A stretch of DNA of 64,000 nt from Rubrivivax sp. (GTDB taxonomy: Bacteria; Pseudomonadota; Gammaproteobacteria; Burkholderiales; Burkholderiaceae_C): contig JAIYCR010000020.1 in NCBI GenBank assembly GCA_027487905.1, forward strand, positions 1 to 64,000, read 5' to 3'. Positions 36,691 through 44,859 of this stretch are shown here, piece by piece. The translations under genes were made by a program, and so were the position numbers. The notes beneath the pieces are model-generated. The model ran no database searches, was not told where the DNA came from, and saw nothing but the letters and a program-made list of their open reading frames with translations. The first letter of the stretch is position 1. Every line of letters begins with the position of its first letter.

Positions 36691-37770
36691 ATGGCCGCTT
36701 CCAGCAACGACGACCTGGTGGTTGAAAGGCCCGAGGGGCTCTATTGCCCCCCGGGCGATTTCTACATCGACCCCTGGCGGCCGGTGCCGCGGGCTGTCAT
36801 CACCCACGCCCACGCCGACCATGCGCGCCGCGGCCATGGCGCCTACCTGGCGGCGGCGCGGGCCGAGGGCGTGCTGCGCGAGCGGCTGGGGGACATCCGG
36901 CTGGACACGCTGGCCTATGCCGAGGCGGTCGACCACCACGGCGTGCGGGTGTCCTTGCACCCGGCCGGCCATGTGCTGGGTTCGGCACAGGTGCGGCTGG
37001 AGCACCGCGGCCGGGTGTGGGTGGTCTCGGGCGACTACTTCGTCAGCGGCACGGGCGATGCCAACCCCACCTGCGAACCCTTTGAGCCGGTGCGCTGCGA
37101 CTGCTTCATCACCGAGTCCACCTTCGCGCTGCCGCTCTACCGCTGGCCCGCTCAGCAGCAGGTCTTCGACGACATCAATGCCTGGTGGGCCGCCAATGCC
37201 GCGGCCGGCCGTGCCAGCCTTCTGATGGCCTACAGCTTCGGCAAGGCCCAGCGGCTTCTGGCTGGCGTGGACGCGTCCATCGGACCCATCGTCGTGCATG
37301 GCGCGGTGCAGGGGCTCAACCGTGCCTACCGGGCGGCCGGTGTCCAGCTGCCGCCCACCTTGCTCGTCACCGAGGTCGGCGACAAGGCGAGCCTGTCGCG
37401 TGCGCTGGTGGTGGCGCCGCCTTCGGTGGCGTCCTCGCCCTGGGTGCGGCGTTTCGGCCAGCCCGGCGACGCCTTCGCCAGCGGCTGGATGCAGCTGCGC
37501 GGTGCGCGCCGCCGCCGGGGCGTGGACCGCGGCTTCGTGCTCAGCGACCACGCCGACTGGCCCGGCCTGCAGCGGGCCATCGCCGCCACCGGCGCGCAGC
37601 GGGTCATCGTCACCCACGGCTACGAGGCGGTGATGGTGCGCTGGCTGCGCGAGCAGGGGCTGGAGGCCGGGGCCTTCCGCACCGAGTACGAGGGGGAGGG
37701 CGGTGCGTCGGAAGCACCGGCCGCGCCGGAAGGCGGGGGCGACGCCACAGCGGACAATGCTGCGCCATGA
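36691..37770 (+). CDS. Ligase-associated metallo-beta-lactamase exonuclease
   Basis: A 359-residue protein of the MBL/beta-CASP type found with ATP-dependent ligases in bacteria (annotated as ligase-associated DNA exonuclease). The metal-binding loop is THAHADHARRG, followed by the later ligands HPAGHVLGSAQV, SGDYF, and SDHADW near the C-terminus. It probably processes DNA ends during repair. Its stop overlaps the start of an unrecognised gene by four bases, and the ligase gene follows. Confidence 0.9.
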   Translation: MAASSNDDLVVERPEGLYCPPGDFYIDPWRPVPRAVITHAHADHARRGHGAYLAAARAEGVLRERLGDIRLDTLAYAEAVDHHGVRVSLHPAGHVLGSAQVRLEHRGRVWVVSGDYFVSGTGDANPTCEPFEPVRCDCFITESTFALPLYRWPAQQQVFDDINAWWAANAAAGRASLLMAYSFGKAQRLLAGVDASIGPIVVHGAVQGLNRAYRAAGVQLPPTLLVTEVGDKASLSRALVVAPPSVASSPWVRRFGQPGDAFASGWMQLRGARRRRGVDRGFVLSDHADWPGLQRAIAATGAQRVIVTHGYEAVMVRWLREQGLEAGAFRTEYEGEGGASEAPAAPEGGGDATADNAAP

Positions 37771-38291
37771 AACTCAAGCTGCTGCTTCGCTCCAGGCCGG
37801 TGAGCCGGGTGGCCGATGCCCCCGCACCCGGGCTGTGGGTGGCGGCCTGGCGTCGGGTGATGGGCGCCGACGCCGAGGTGGTGGAGTCCGCGCTGGGCGA
37901 CGAGCTCGAGCACGTCTCGCCGTGCTACCTGGTGGCAGCCTGGAAGCCGCTGGCGGCTGGACAGTTCGCGCTGCGCCGCTACCCGGCGGTGGCGCGTCTG
38001 GCCAGCGCCGATGGCGACGGCGAACCGGTGCTGCGCGTGCTGCTCAAGCTGCTGCCGTCGGATGCGCGCCTGTTCGTGCCCGAGATGGACGTGGACTGGG
38101 GACTGATCGCCGAGATCGCCATGGCCAGCGAGCCCGAGCCCACGCCGGACCGATTGCGCCTGCTGCAGGCGGTGATGCGGCGCGAACGGCACAAGCGCTT
38201 CGAGCAGATCCGCCGCCGATTCCAGCCCGAAGGCGCCGGTGGCCGCGACGCTCAGCCGCCCTTCGCGCCCACGCAGACGCCGGACGACTGA
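37767..38291 (+). CDS. Unknown protein between the exonuclease and ligase genes
   Basis: I do not recognise this 174-residue protein. It begins MKLKLLLRSRPVSRVADAP and has mixed alpha/beta character with FALRRYPAVARLASADG and ELEHVSPCYLVAAWKPL. A basic helix near the C-terminus (LQAVMRRERHKRFEQIRRRF) could bind nucleic acid, and the tail is disordered. There are no membrane segments and only one cysteine. The ATG overlaps the exonuclease stop, and the ligase GTG is 19 bases after its stop, so it is translated within the repair set. The codon pattern is G/C-rich at third positions like its neighbours, which supports a real gene. A repair-related role is inferred from position only. Confidence 0.8.
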   Translation: MKLKLLLRSRPVSRVADAPAPGLWVAAWRRVMGADAEVVESALGDELEHVSPCYLVAAWKPLAAGQFALRRYPAVARLASADGDGEPVLRVLLKLLPSDARLFVPEMDVDWGLIAEIAMASEPEPTPDRLRLLQAVMRRERHKRFEQIRRRFQPEGAGGRDAQPPFAPTQTPDD

Positions 38292-38310
38292 GCGCCCCGG
38301 GCGACGCGAC

Positions 38311-40092
38311 GTGCGCGATTTCGCGGCCCTCTTCACGGCACTGGATGCCAGCACCGCGACGGGCGACAAGCTCGCCGCGCTGAAGGCCTACTTCGCCCGC
38401 GCCGAGGCGGCCGATGCAGCCTGGGCCACGTACTACCTGTGCGGCGGCAAGCCCCGGCAGGTGGTGCCCACGGCGGTGCTGCGCAAGCTCGCCTGCCGGC
38501 TCGCGGGCATCGAGGACTGGCTCTTCGAGGCCTGCTACCAGGCGGCGGGTGACCTGGCCGAAACCATCGCGCAGGTGCTGCCCCCTGGCGAGGTGGGGCA
38601 CGACCTGCCGCTGGCGCGGTGGGTGGAGGACCGCCTGCTGCCGCTTCGCCAGAAGACGCCCGACGAGCAGGCGACGCTGATCGCGCGGTGGTGGGCGGAA
38701 CTGGATGCGCCGGGGCGCTTCCTGCTCACCAAGCTCATCGGCGGGGGCTTTCGCGTCGGGGTGTCCAAGCTGCTGGTGCAGCGTGCGCTGGCCGAGGGGG
38801 CGGGGCTGGCCGCCGCCGTGGTCGCCGAGCGGATGATGGGCTATACCGATGCGCGCCGCTCGCCCACCGCCGAGGCCTGGCGCTCACTGGTGAGGCCGGC
38901 CAGCACCGCCGCCGTCCCGCCGCTCGGCCCGGACGGCCTGCCGCTGGACAGCCGCGACCCCGACGCCGCGGTCCTGCCCCGGCTGGACGGCCAGCCCTAT
39001 CCCTTCTTCCTCGCCCATCCGATGGACCTTCCACTGGCGGCGATGACCGAGCGGCTGGGGCCCTGCGGCAGCTGGCAGGTGGAATGGAAGTTCGACGGCA
39101 TCCGTGCACAGGTGGTGCGGCGGGGTGCGGACGCGTGGATCTGGTCGCGCGGCGAGGAGCTCGTCACCGAGCGCTTCCCCGAGGTTCGTGCACTGGCGGG
39201 CCGGCTGCCGGATGGCACGGTGCTCGACGGCGAGCTGCTGGTGCTCGAGCCCGGCCCGACGCTGCGCCCGGCGCCCTTCGCGCAGCTGCAGCGGCGCATC
39301 GGACGCAAGCTGCTGGGCAAGCGCATCCTCGCCGAGGTGCCGGTGGACTTCATCGCCTACGACCTGCTCGAGCTCGGGGGCCGCGACCTGCGCTCGCTGC
39401 CGCTGCACGAGCGGCGCGACGCCCTCGAGCGGCTGGCGGGCGAGGCGCTCGTGCGGGTGTCCGAGCGGGTGAGCGCAGAGGACTGGGCGACGCTGGACCT
39501 GCTGCGCCAGCAGGCCCGCGAACGCCGCGTCGAAGGCTTCATGCTCAAGCACCGCGAGTCCGTCTATGGCATGGGCCGTCGCCGCGACCCGGGTTCCGGG
39601 GGATGGCTCAAGTGGAAGCTCGCACCCATGACGGTGGACGCCGTGCTGATCTACGCCCAGGCCGGGCATGGCCGGCGCGCGAGCCTCTACACCGACTACA
39701 CCTTCGCGGTGTGGAACCGTCCGCCACACGACGCGGCCGAGGCGCAGCGCGCGCTGCAGGCGCCCGCGGCGGCCGCAACCCCACCCGCGGGTGCCGCCAC
39801 GGGCGAAACGCCGCTGACGCTGGTTCCCGTGGCCAAGGCCTATTCGGGTCTGACCGACGCGGAGATCGCCCGGGTGGATGCGGTCATCCGCCGAACCACC
39901 CGGGAGAAGTTCGGCCCGGTGCGCAGCGTGCAGCCCACCCTGATGTTCGAACTGGGCTTCGAGGGCATCAACCACAGCCCGCGCCACCGCAGCGGCGTGG
40001 CGCTGCGCTTTCCGCGGATGCTGCGCATCCGCGAGGACAAGCCACTGCATGAGGCGGATGTGCTGGACAACCTGCTGCGATTGATCGGCTGA
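38311..40092 (+). CDS. ATP-dependent DNA ligase
   Basis: A 593-residue ligase. The N-terminal DNA-binding domain (about 1-200) has RVGVSKLLVQRALAE. The adenylation domain has motif I EWKFDGIRAQ with the AMP-accepting Lys, DGELLV, and motif V near GGWLKWKLAPMTVD. The OB-fold C-terminus has FELGFEGINHSPRHRSGVALRFPRM (given in part). The start is GTG 38311, which gives VRDFAALFTALDAST, the usual N-terminus of ligase-associated operons; an upstream start would overlap the unknown gene. It partners the exonuclease and, farther away, the Lhr helicase. Confidence 0.93.
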   Translation: MRDFAALFTALDASTATGDKLAALKAYFARAEAADAAWATYYLCGGKPRQVVPTAVLRKLACRLAGIEDWLFEACYQAAGDLAETIAQVLPPGEVGHDLPLARWVEDRLLPLRQKTPDEQATLIARWWAELDAPGRFLLTKLIGGGFRVGVSKLLVQRALAEGAGLAAAVVAERMMGYTDARRSPTAEAWRSLVRPASTAAVPPLGPDGLPLDSRDPDAAVLPRLDGQPYPFFLAHPMDLPLAAMTERLGPCGSWQVEWKFDGIRAQVVRRGADAWIWSRGEELVTERFPEVRALAGRLPDGTVLDGELLVLEPGPTLRPAPFAQLQRRIGRKLLGKRILAEVPVDFIAYDLLELGGRDLRSLPLHERRDALERLAGEALVRVSERVSAEDWATLDLLRQQARERRVEGFMLKHRESVYGMGRRRDPGSGGWLKWKLAPMTVDAVLIYAQAGHGRRASLYTDYTFAVWNRPPHDAAEAQRALQAPAAAATPPAGAATGETPLTLVPVAKAYSGLTDAEIARVDAVIRRTTREKFGPVRSVQPTLMFELGFEGINHSPRHRSGVALRFPRMLRIREDKPLHEADVLDNLLRLIG

Positions 40093-40143
40093 GGGGCTGC
40101 CGGCGTCGATCGCCCGGGCAAGGGGAGGGCCAGGGGCAGGCGC

Positions 40144-40149
40144 TAGCAT
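40144..40149 (+). promoter_or_regulatory. Possible -10 element TAGCAT before the patatin gene
   Basis: TAGCAT lies 29 bases before the start in the short gap after the ligase gene. It matches four of six -10 positions; no -35 is evident. Confidence 0.2.
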
Positions 40150-40178
40150 CGGCTCGACCTCAGCTGCCGCAACGCCCG

Positions 40179-41378
40179 ATGCCACGCTCCCCGGCCCCCT
40201 CCAGGGCTCCCCGACGACCTCCCCGTGGCCGCGCGTCCACCGATTCCATCGACCTTGCCCTCCAGGGCGGTGGCTCCCACGGCGCCTTCACCTGGGGCGT
40301 GCTCGACCGCTTGCTGCAGGAACCGGACATCGCCTTCGACGGCGTGTCCGGCACGAGCGCGGGGGCCTTGAACGCCGGGGTGCTGGCCACCGGGCTGGCC
40401 CACGGGGGCCGGGACGGCGCCCGCCGTGCGCTGGACGCCTTCTGGCGCGATGTGGCGGGCCACAAAGGCTGCTTCGGGGCGCCCGATGCGGGCACCGCCG
40501 CCCCCCTTCCGACCGCCAGCGCCGCGACCGCCGCTGCGGCACCGTTCTGGTCTGCAACGCCCTGGCCGCTGCCGGGATGGCCCTCGGCGCCGGCGGAGGA
40601 CCTGCCTTGGATGAAGCCCTTTGCCGACTGGGGCCGGCAGTTAAGCCGCGCGCTGCAGCAGTTCACCAGCCCCTACCAGTTCAACCCCTTGGGCCTGAAT
40701 CCGCTGCGCGCGGTGGTCGAGCGGCACGTGGACCTGCGGGCCATTGCCCAGGGCTCGGTGCAGGTCTTCGTCACCGCCACGTCGGTGCACACCGGGCAGG
40801 CGGAGGTCTTCCAGGGCGAGCGGCTGAGCGTGGACGCCTTCCTCGCGTCGGCCTGCCTGCCCCACCTCTTCCAGGCGGTGGAGATCGACGGCGTGCCTTA
40901 CTGGGACGGCGGCTACACCGGCAACCCGGCGCTGTGGCCGCTGATCTACGGCACCCGATCGCAGGACGTGGTGCTGGTGAAGATCAACCCGCTGGAGCGC
41001 CTGCACACGCCGCAGACGGCGCTGGCCATCGCCGACCGGGTGGGCGAGATCAGTTTCAACGCCGGGCTCACCGCCGAGCTCAGGGCCATCGCCTTCGTGC
41101 AGCGGCTGCTGCGCGAGCAGCGCCTCGAACCCGGTCGCTACAAGGACCTGAGGCTGCACATGGTGCACGACGAGCAGGCCCTGGCCACGCTCGGTGTGCA
41201 CAGCAAGCTGGACACCCGCTGGGACTTCCTGCAGGCCCTGCACGCGATGGGTGAGCAGGCCGCGCAGCGTTGGCTCGCCGAACACCGGTCCGATCTGGGG
41301 CGGCGTTCCAGCCTGGACATCGAGGCCACCTTCCTGCGCCGCCGCGACCCGCGCCCCGCGGCGCCGGCTCGGGGATGA
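40179..41378 (+). CDS. Patatin-like phospholipase
   Basis: A Ser-Asp dyad acyl hydrolase of 399 residues. The oxyanion glycines are in ALQGGGSHGAFTWGVL, the nucleophile is Ser in GVSGTSAGALNAG, and the Asp is in YWDGGYTGNP. An Ala/Pro-rich insert occupies about 105-145. There is no signal peptide, so it acts in the cytoplasm or on the inner leaflet, cleaving acyl esters. It sits between ligase and DUF429 genes with no obvious functional link. Confidence 0.9.
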   Translation: MPRSPAPSRAPRRPPRGRASTDSIDLALQGGGSHGAFTWGVLDRLLQEPDIAFDGVSGTSAGALNAGVLATGLAHGGRDGARRALDAFWRDVAGHKGCFGAPDAGTAAPLPTASAATAAAAPFWSATPWPLPGWPSAPAEDLPWMKPFADWGRQLSRALQQFTSPYQFNPLGLNPLRAVVERHVDLRAIAQGSVQVFVTATSVHTGQAEVFQGERLSVDAFLASACLPHLFQAVEIDGVPYWDGGYTGNPALWPLIYGTRSQDVVLVKINPLERLHTPQTALAIADRVGEISFNAGLTAELRAIAFVQRLLREQRLEPGRYKDLRLHMVHDEQALATLGVHSKLDTRWDFLQALHAMGEQAAQRWLAEHRSDLGRRSSLDIEATFLRRRDPRPAAPARG

Positions 41379-41385
41379 TGCGGGG

Positions 41386-42288
41386 ATGCCCGATTCCCCT
41401 GCCTTGAAGCCCGCGCACCGCCCGCCCGCGCCACCCGCCGCAGCGCCTGCGGCGTCCCCCATGCTGTACGGCGTCGACTTCACCAGCGCACCCAGCCGGC
41501 GCAAGCCCATCACCGTGGCCCGCGGTGAACTGCAGCAGGGCGCGCTTCGGCTGCTGGAGCTGTCGACACTGGCCGACTTCGAGCGCTTCGAGGCGGCCAT
41601 CGCCCCGGGCGGTTGGACGCAACCCTGGGTGGCGGGCTTCGACCTGCCCTTCGGCCTGCCGCGCGAACTGGTGCTGGCGCTGGGCTGGCCCACCGAATGG
41701 CCGGCGCTGATCCGCCATTACGCCGGCCTCAGCCGAGCGGACATCCGCGACCGCTTCGCCGCCTTCTGCGACGCCCGCCCGGCTGGCGGCAAGTTCGCCC
41801 ACCGGGCCACCGACGCGCCGGCCGGCTCGAGCCCGTCGATGAAGTGGGTCAACCCGCCGGTGGCCTTCATGCTGCATGCCGGCGCGCCGCGACTGCTGCA
41901 AGCGGGCGTTCATCTGCCCGGTCTTCACGCAGGCGACCCGCAGCGCGTCGCGCTGGAGGCCTACCCCGGCGTGCTCGCCCGCGAACTCATCGGCAGCCGT
42001 TCCTACAAGAGCGACGACCGCGCCCGCCAGACGCCCGAGCGCCTGATCGCCCGCAAGGACCTGATCGACGCGCTCGAACAGGGGCGAACCCGCCTGGGGC
42101 TTCGGGTCCGACTCAGCCATGCGCAGCGCGACGACCTTGTCGCCGACGCCAGCGGCGACCGGCTCGACGCGCTGCTGTGCCTGGTGCAGACGGCGCATGC
42201 GCAGCGCCTGAGCGGCTACGGACTGCCCGGGGAGGGCCGCGACGTGGACCCGGTGGAAGGATGGATCATCGGGCTGGCGCCGACCTGA
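41386..42288 (+). CDS. DUF429-like protein
   Basis: A 300-residue protein with an N-terminal segment YGVDFTSAPSRRKPITVARG, which resembles the RNase H-like first strand pair of DUF429 proteins, and later GFDLPFGLPRELV and RLDALLCLVQTAHA. A Pro/Ala-rich stretch (1-25) precedes it. The acidic residues in the first and third blocks could bind metal. The biological function of the family is unknown. It starts 8 bases after the patatin stop, so the two are probably co-transcribed. Start ATG 41386 has a GGGGATGATG region upstream. Confidence 0.8.
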   Translation: MPDSPALKPAHRPPAPPAAAPAASPMLYGVDFTSAPSRRKPITVARGELQQGALRLLELSTLADFERFEAAIAPGGWTQPWVAGFDLPFGLPRELVLALGWPTEWPALIRHYAGLSRADIRDRFAAFCDARPAGGKFAHRATDAPAGSSPSMKWVNPPVAFMLHAGAPRLLQAGVHLPGLHAGDPQRVALEAYPGVLARELIGSRSYKSDDRARQTPERLIARKDLIDALEQGRTRLGLRVRLSHAQRDDLVADASGDRLDALLCLVQTAHAQRLSGYGLPGEGRDVDPVEGWIIGLAPT

Positions 42289-42315
42289 GCGCTTGGCCCA
42301 GGCCGGCTCCAGGCC

Positions 42316-43260
42316 TCAGGGCAGTCGCCTGAAGTGCATCAGCACGTGGTCTTCGAACACGCCCTGCGAACCGAGCACGCGTTCGGCCGTGCGGGGCCCG
42401 GCCGGGCGTGACAGCACCCGGCTGAAGGCCTCGGCCGCCCGCGTTCGAAGCCACTCGCGGCCAAAGCGGAAGCGGGACTTCCAGGCCGGACGCCCGGACC
42501 CGTCGCCGTCGTAGCGGAAGGGCTGGAAGGCCGTGAGTTCGAGCCCGCAGCGGGGCGCGACCTGCCGCGCCCAGGGCTCGCTGGCGAAGCTGATGTGTTC
42601 GGGGAAGCTGCAGTACCAGTAGCGAGCGCCCGCCCAGCGCCAGGCGGCGGCATCGAGGTTGCCGGTGGACACCAGCAGCAAGCCGCCAGGGGCGAGCAGG
42701 GCGGCCATGCGGGCCAGGGTGTCGGCGGGGTCGGCCACATGCTCGATCACGTCCACGGCGGTGATGAGGTCGAAACCGTCGCCCGGCAGGGCGGCCGAGC
42801 CCGCCGCGAGTGCGTCCAGGCTTGCGCCCAGCACGTTCACGCCCCGGCCGCGGGCACGCTGCGCGGCGGCGGCCGAAGGTTCGATGCCGTAGCGCTCGTA
42901 GCCGGGCGGCAGCGCGTCGAGCAGCGCGCCGTCGTAGCAGCCCACGTCGAGCACCTGAGCGCCACCGCGGGCATCGAGGATGGCCTGCAGCACCCGTGTC
43001 TGGTCGGCCCTCAGCCCGGTGCTCACCCAGACGTCGGCCGCAGCCGTGGCGTAGAGCCGTGCATAGTCACCCTCGTCCTGCAGCGGGTGCCGCTGCCCGA
43101 GCCTGCAGGCCCGGCAGCGCAGCAGGCTGCCGCCAGGCCAGGGCGGGACCAGGGGCTGGCCGGCGAACACCGACGCGGTGGGCAAGCGCCCGAGCGACTG
43201 CAGGGATGCACTTCGGCAGGCGCGGCAATGTCGGTCGGGCAGCATGGGGTGATTGTCCAT
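42316..43260 (-). CDS. SAM-dependent methyltransferase with N-terminal zinc ribbon
   Basis: A 314-residue class I methyltransferase. The N-terminus has two CxxC pairs (CRAC in both), a zinc-ribbon arrangement. The SAM fold follows with VLDVGCYDGALLDALP, the acidic YGIEPSA, and ITAVDVIEHVADPADTLARM (given in part). Similar proteins methylate sugars or lipid-linked glycans, but the substrate is unclear. ATG 43260 gives MDNHPMLPDRHC; ATG 43245 is an alternative. It is divergent from the antiporter gene. Confidence 0.85.
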   Translation of the reverse strand: MDNHPMLPDRHCRACRSASLQSLGRLPTASVFAGQPLVPPWPGGSLLRCRACRLGQRHPLQDEGDYARLYATAAADVWVSTGLRADQTRVLQAILDARGGAQVLDVGCYDGALLDALPPGYERYGIEPSAAAAQRARGRGVNVLGASLDALAAGSAALPGDGFDLITAVDVIEHVADPADTLARMAALLAPGGLLLVSTGNLDAAAWRWAGARYWYCSFPEHISFASEPWARQVAPRCGLELTAFQPFRYDGDGSGRPAWKSRFRFGREWLRTRAAEAFSRVLSRPAGPRTAERVLGSQGVFEDHVLMHFRRLP

Positions 43261-43280
43261 GGCCCCATGGCCTGGCTCCC

Positions 43281-43286
43281 TACACT
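43281..43286 (+). promoter_or_regulatory. Possible -10 element TACACT before the antiporter gene
   Basis: TACACT matches five of six -10 positions and is followed one base later by an in-frame ATG (43288). A transcript from this box would start downstream of that ATG, so the ATG would not be used from it. Confidence 0.35.
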
Positions 43287-43330
43287 GATGTCCGGTGCGG
43301 ACCTTCCTGGACGCGCGCTGTCCATCCCAT

Positions 43331-43389
43331 CCGCCCGCTCCGTCCGCCCGCCCCATCCGCCTGCCCCATCCGCCTGCCCCATCCGCCCG
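43331..43389. repeat. 13-base tandem repeat upstream of the antiporter
   Basis: Four units of 13 bases start at 43331, 43344, 43357 and 43370 (consensus CCGCCTGCCCCAT), with a partial fifth at 43383-43389. Since 13 is not a multiple of three, the repeat would shift the reading frame if its copy number changed. This argues that it lies outside the coding region. Confidence 0.85.
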
Positions 43390-43392
43390 ACC

Positions 43393-44859
43393 TTGGACCC
43401 GCTGAACCTCGCCCTCCTCGCCATCGGCTCGCTGGTCTTCGCCAGCGTGCTGGCGGGGCTCTACTCCGCCCGCGCCGGCCTGTCCTTCCTGGTCGTCTTC
43501 CTGGTGATGGGCATGCTCGCCGGCGAGGACGGCCCGGGCGGCATCGCCTTCGACGATTTCCAGCTGGCGATGTGGGTGGGCAGCGCCGCGCTGGCGGTCA
43601 TCCTGCTCGATGGCGGCCTGCGCACGCCGCTGACCACCTTCCGCACCGGCCTGAAACCTGCGGCCTGGCTGGCCACTGCGGGCGTGGTCCTCACCGCCGG
43701 GATCACCGGCGGCGCGGCCATGTGGCTGCTCGAGCTGGACTGGAAGCTCGGTCTGCTGGTGGGCGCCATCGTCGGCTCCACCGATGCCGCGGCGGTGTTC
43801 GCGCTGATGAAGTCCTCGGGCCTGCGCATCAACGAGCGACTCGCCGCCACGCTGGAGATCGAGTCCGGCATGAACGATCCGATGGCCATCTTCCTGGTGC
43901 TGGCGCTCGTCAGCGCCATCACCGAGCCGGCGGCAGCCAGCCTGGGCGGCTTTGCCCGCCTGTTCGCCGAGCAGGCGCTGATCGGCGGCATCGGGGGCTT
44001 GGTGGCGGGTTTCGCGCTGGCCGCGCTGCTGCACCGCCTGCCCCTGTCGGACAACCAGGGCGGCCTGGTGGCCCTGCTGCTGATGGCCTGCGGGCTGGCC
44101 GTGTTCGGCGGCATCGGCTGGGTGGGCGGCTCGGGCTTCCTGGCGGTCTATCTCTTCGGCCTGGTGGTGGCCCACAGGGCATCCGGCGCGGTGGCCACCG
44201 CGATGTCGGCGATGGACGGGTTCGCCTGGCTGGCCCAGGCGGGCCTCTTCCTGCTGCTGGGCCTGCTGGTCACGCCCAGCCTGCTGCCGCAGGTGGCGCT
44301 GCCGGCGCTGGGCGTGGCCGCGGTGCTCATGTTCGTCGCACGCCCGCTCGCGGTGTGGCTGTGCCTGAAGCCGCTGGGCTTCGGGCGCGGGGAGATCGGC
44401 TTCGTGTCCTGGGTGGGGCTGCGGGGGGCGGTGCCCATCGTGCTGGCGGTCTTCCCGCTGATGGCCGGCGTGCCGCAGGCCCGGGCGATGTTCGACGTCG
44501 CCTTCATGGTGGTGCTGGCTTCGCTGCTGCTGCAGGGGGCCACCCTGGTGCCGGCGGCACGCTGGTTCGGCGTGAACCTGCCGGACGAGGCCGATGAGCA
44601 GGCGCGGCGGGTGGTCTTCGGCGATTTCGCGCTCGACCCGTCCGCGGCAGTGGCCGATGTCTGCGCGTTCTACGGGCTGCAGGTGCCCGACAGCGCGTCT
44701 TCGGTGGCGGGCTGGATCGAGGCGGAGCTGGCGCGTCCGCCCGTCGTGGGCGACGGCATCGACTGGGGCGGTGCGCACTTCGGCGTGCGGGCCATGGACG
44801 GTGCGCGCATCACCAGCGTGGGCCTGATCCTGGCCCGGGTGGACGACGCGGATGCCTGA
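43393..44859 (+). CDS. Potassium/proton antiporter (CPA1, NhaP2/CvrA type)
   Basis: An integral membrane antiporter of 488 residues from TTG 43393 ([17 protein letters not shown]). It has about twelve helices with the family signatures [16 protein letters not shown] and [18 protein letters not shown]. The C-terminal domain (about 395-488) is a CorC/HlyC-type transporter-associated domain (VDGAR-like [19 protein letters not shown]). It probably exchanges K+ or another cation for H+. The alternative ATG 43288 is in frame but would include the 13-base repeat. It ends within the first bases of the lhr gene (8-base overlap). Confidence 0.85.
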   Translation: MDPLNLALLAIGSLVFASVLAGLYSARAGLSFLVVFLVMGMLAGEDGPGGIAFDDFQLAMWVGSAALAVILLDGGLRTPLTTFRTGLKPAAWLATAGVVLTAGITGGAAMWLLELDWKLGLLVGAIVGSTDAAAVFALMKSSGLRINERLAATLEIESGMNDPMAIFLVLALVSAITEPAAASLGGFARLFAEQALIGGIGGLVAGFALAALLHRLPLSDNQGGLVALLLMACGLAVFGGIGWVGGSGFLAVYLFGLVVAHRASGAVATAMSAMDGFAWLAQAGLFLLLGLLVTPSLLPQVALPALGVAAVLMFVARPLAVWLCLKPLGFGRGEIGFVSWVGLRGAVPIVLAVFPLMAGVPQARAMFDVAFMVVLASLLLQGATLVPAARWFGVNLPDEADEQARRVVFGDFALDPSAAVADVCAFYGLQVPDSASSVAGWIEAELARPPVVGDGIDWGGAHFGVRAMDGARITSVGLILARVDDADA

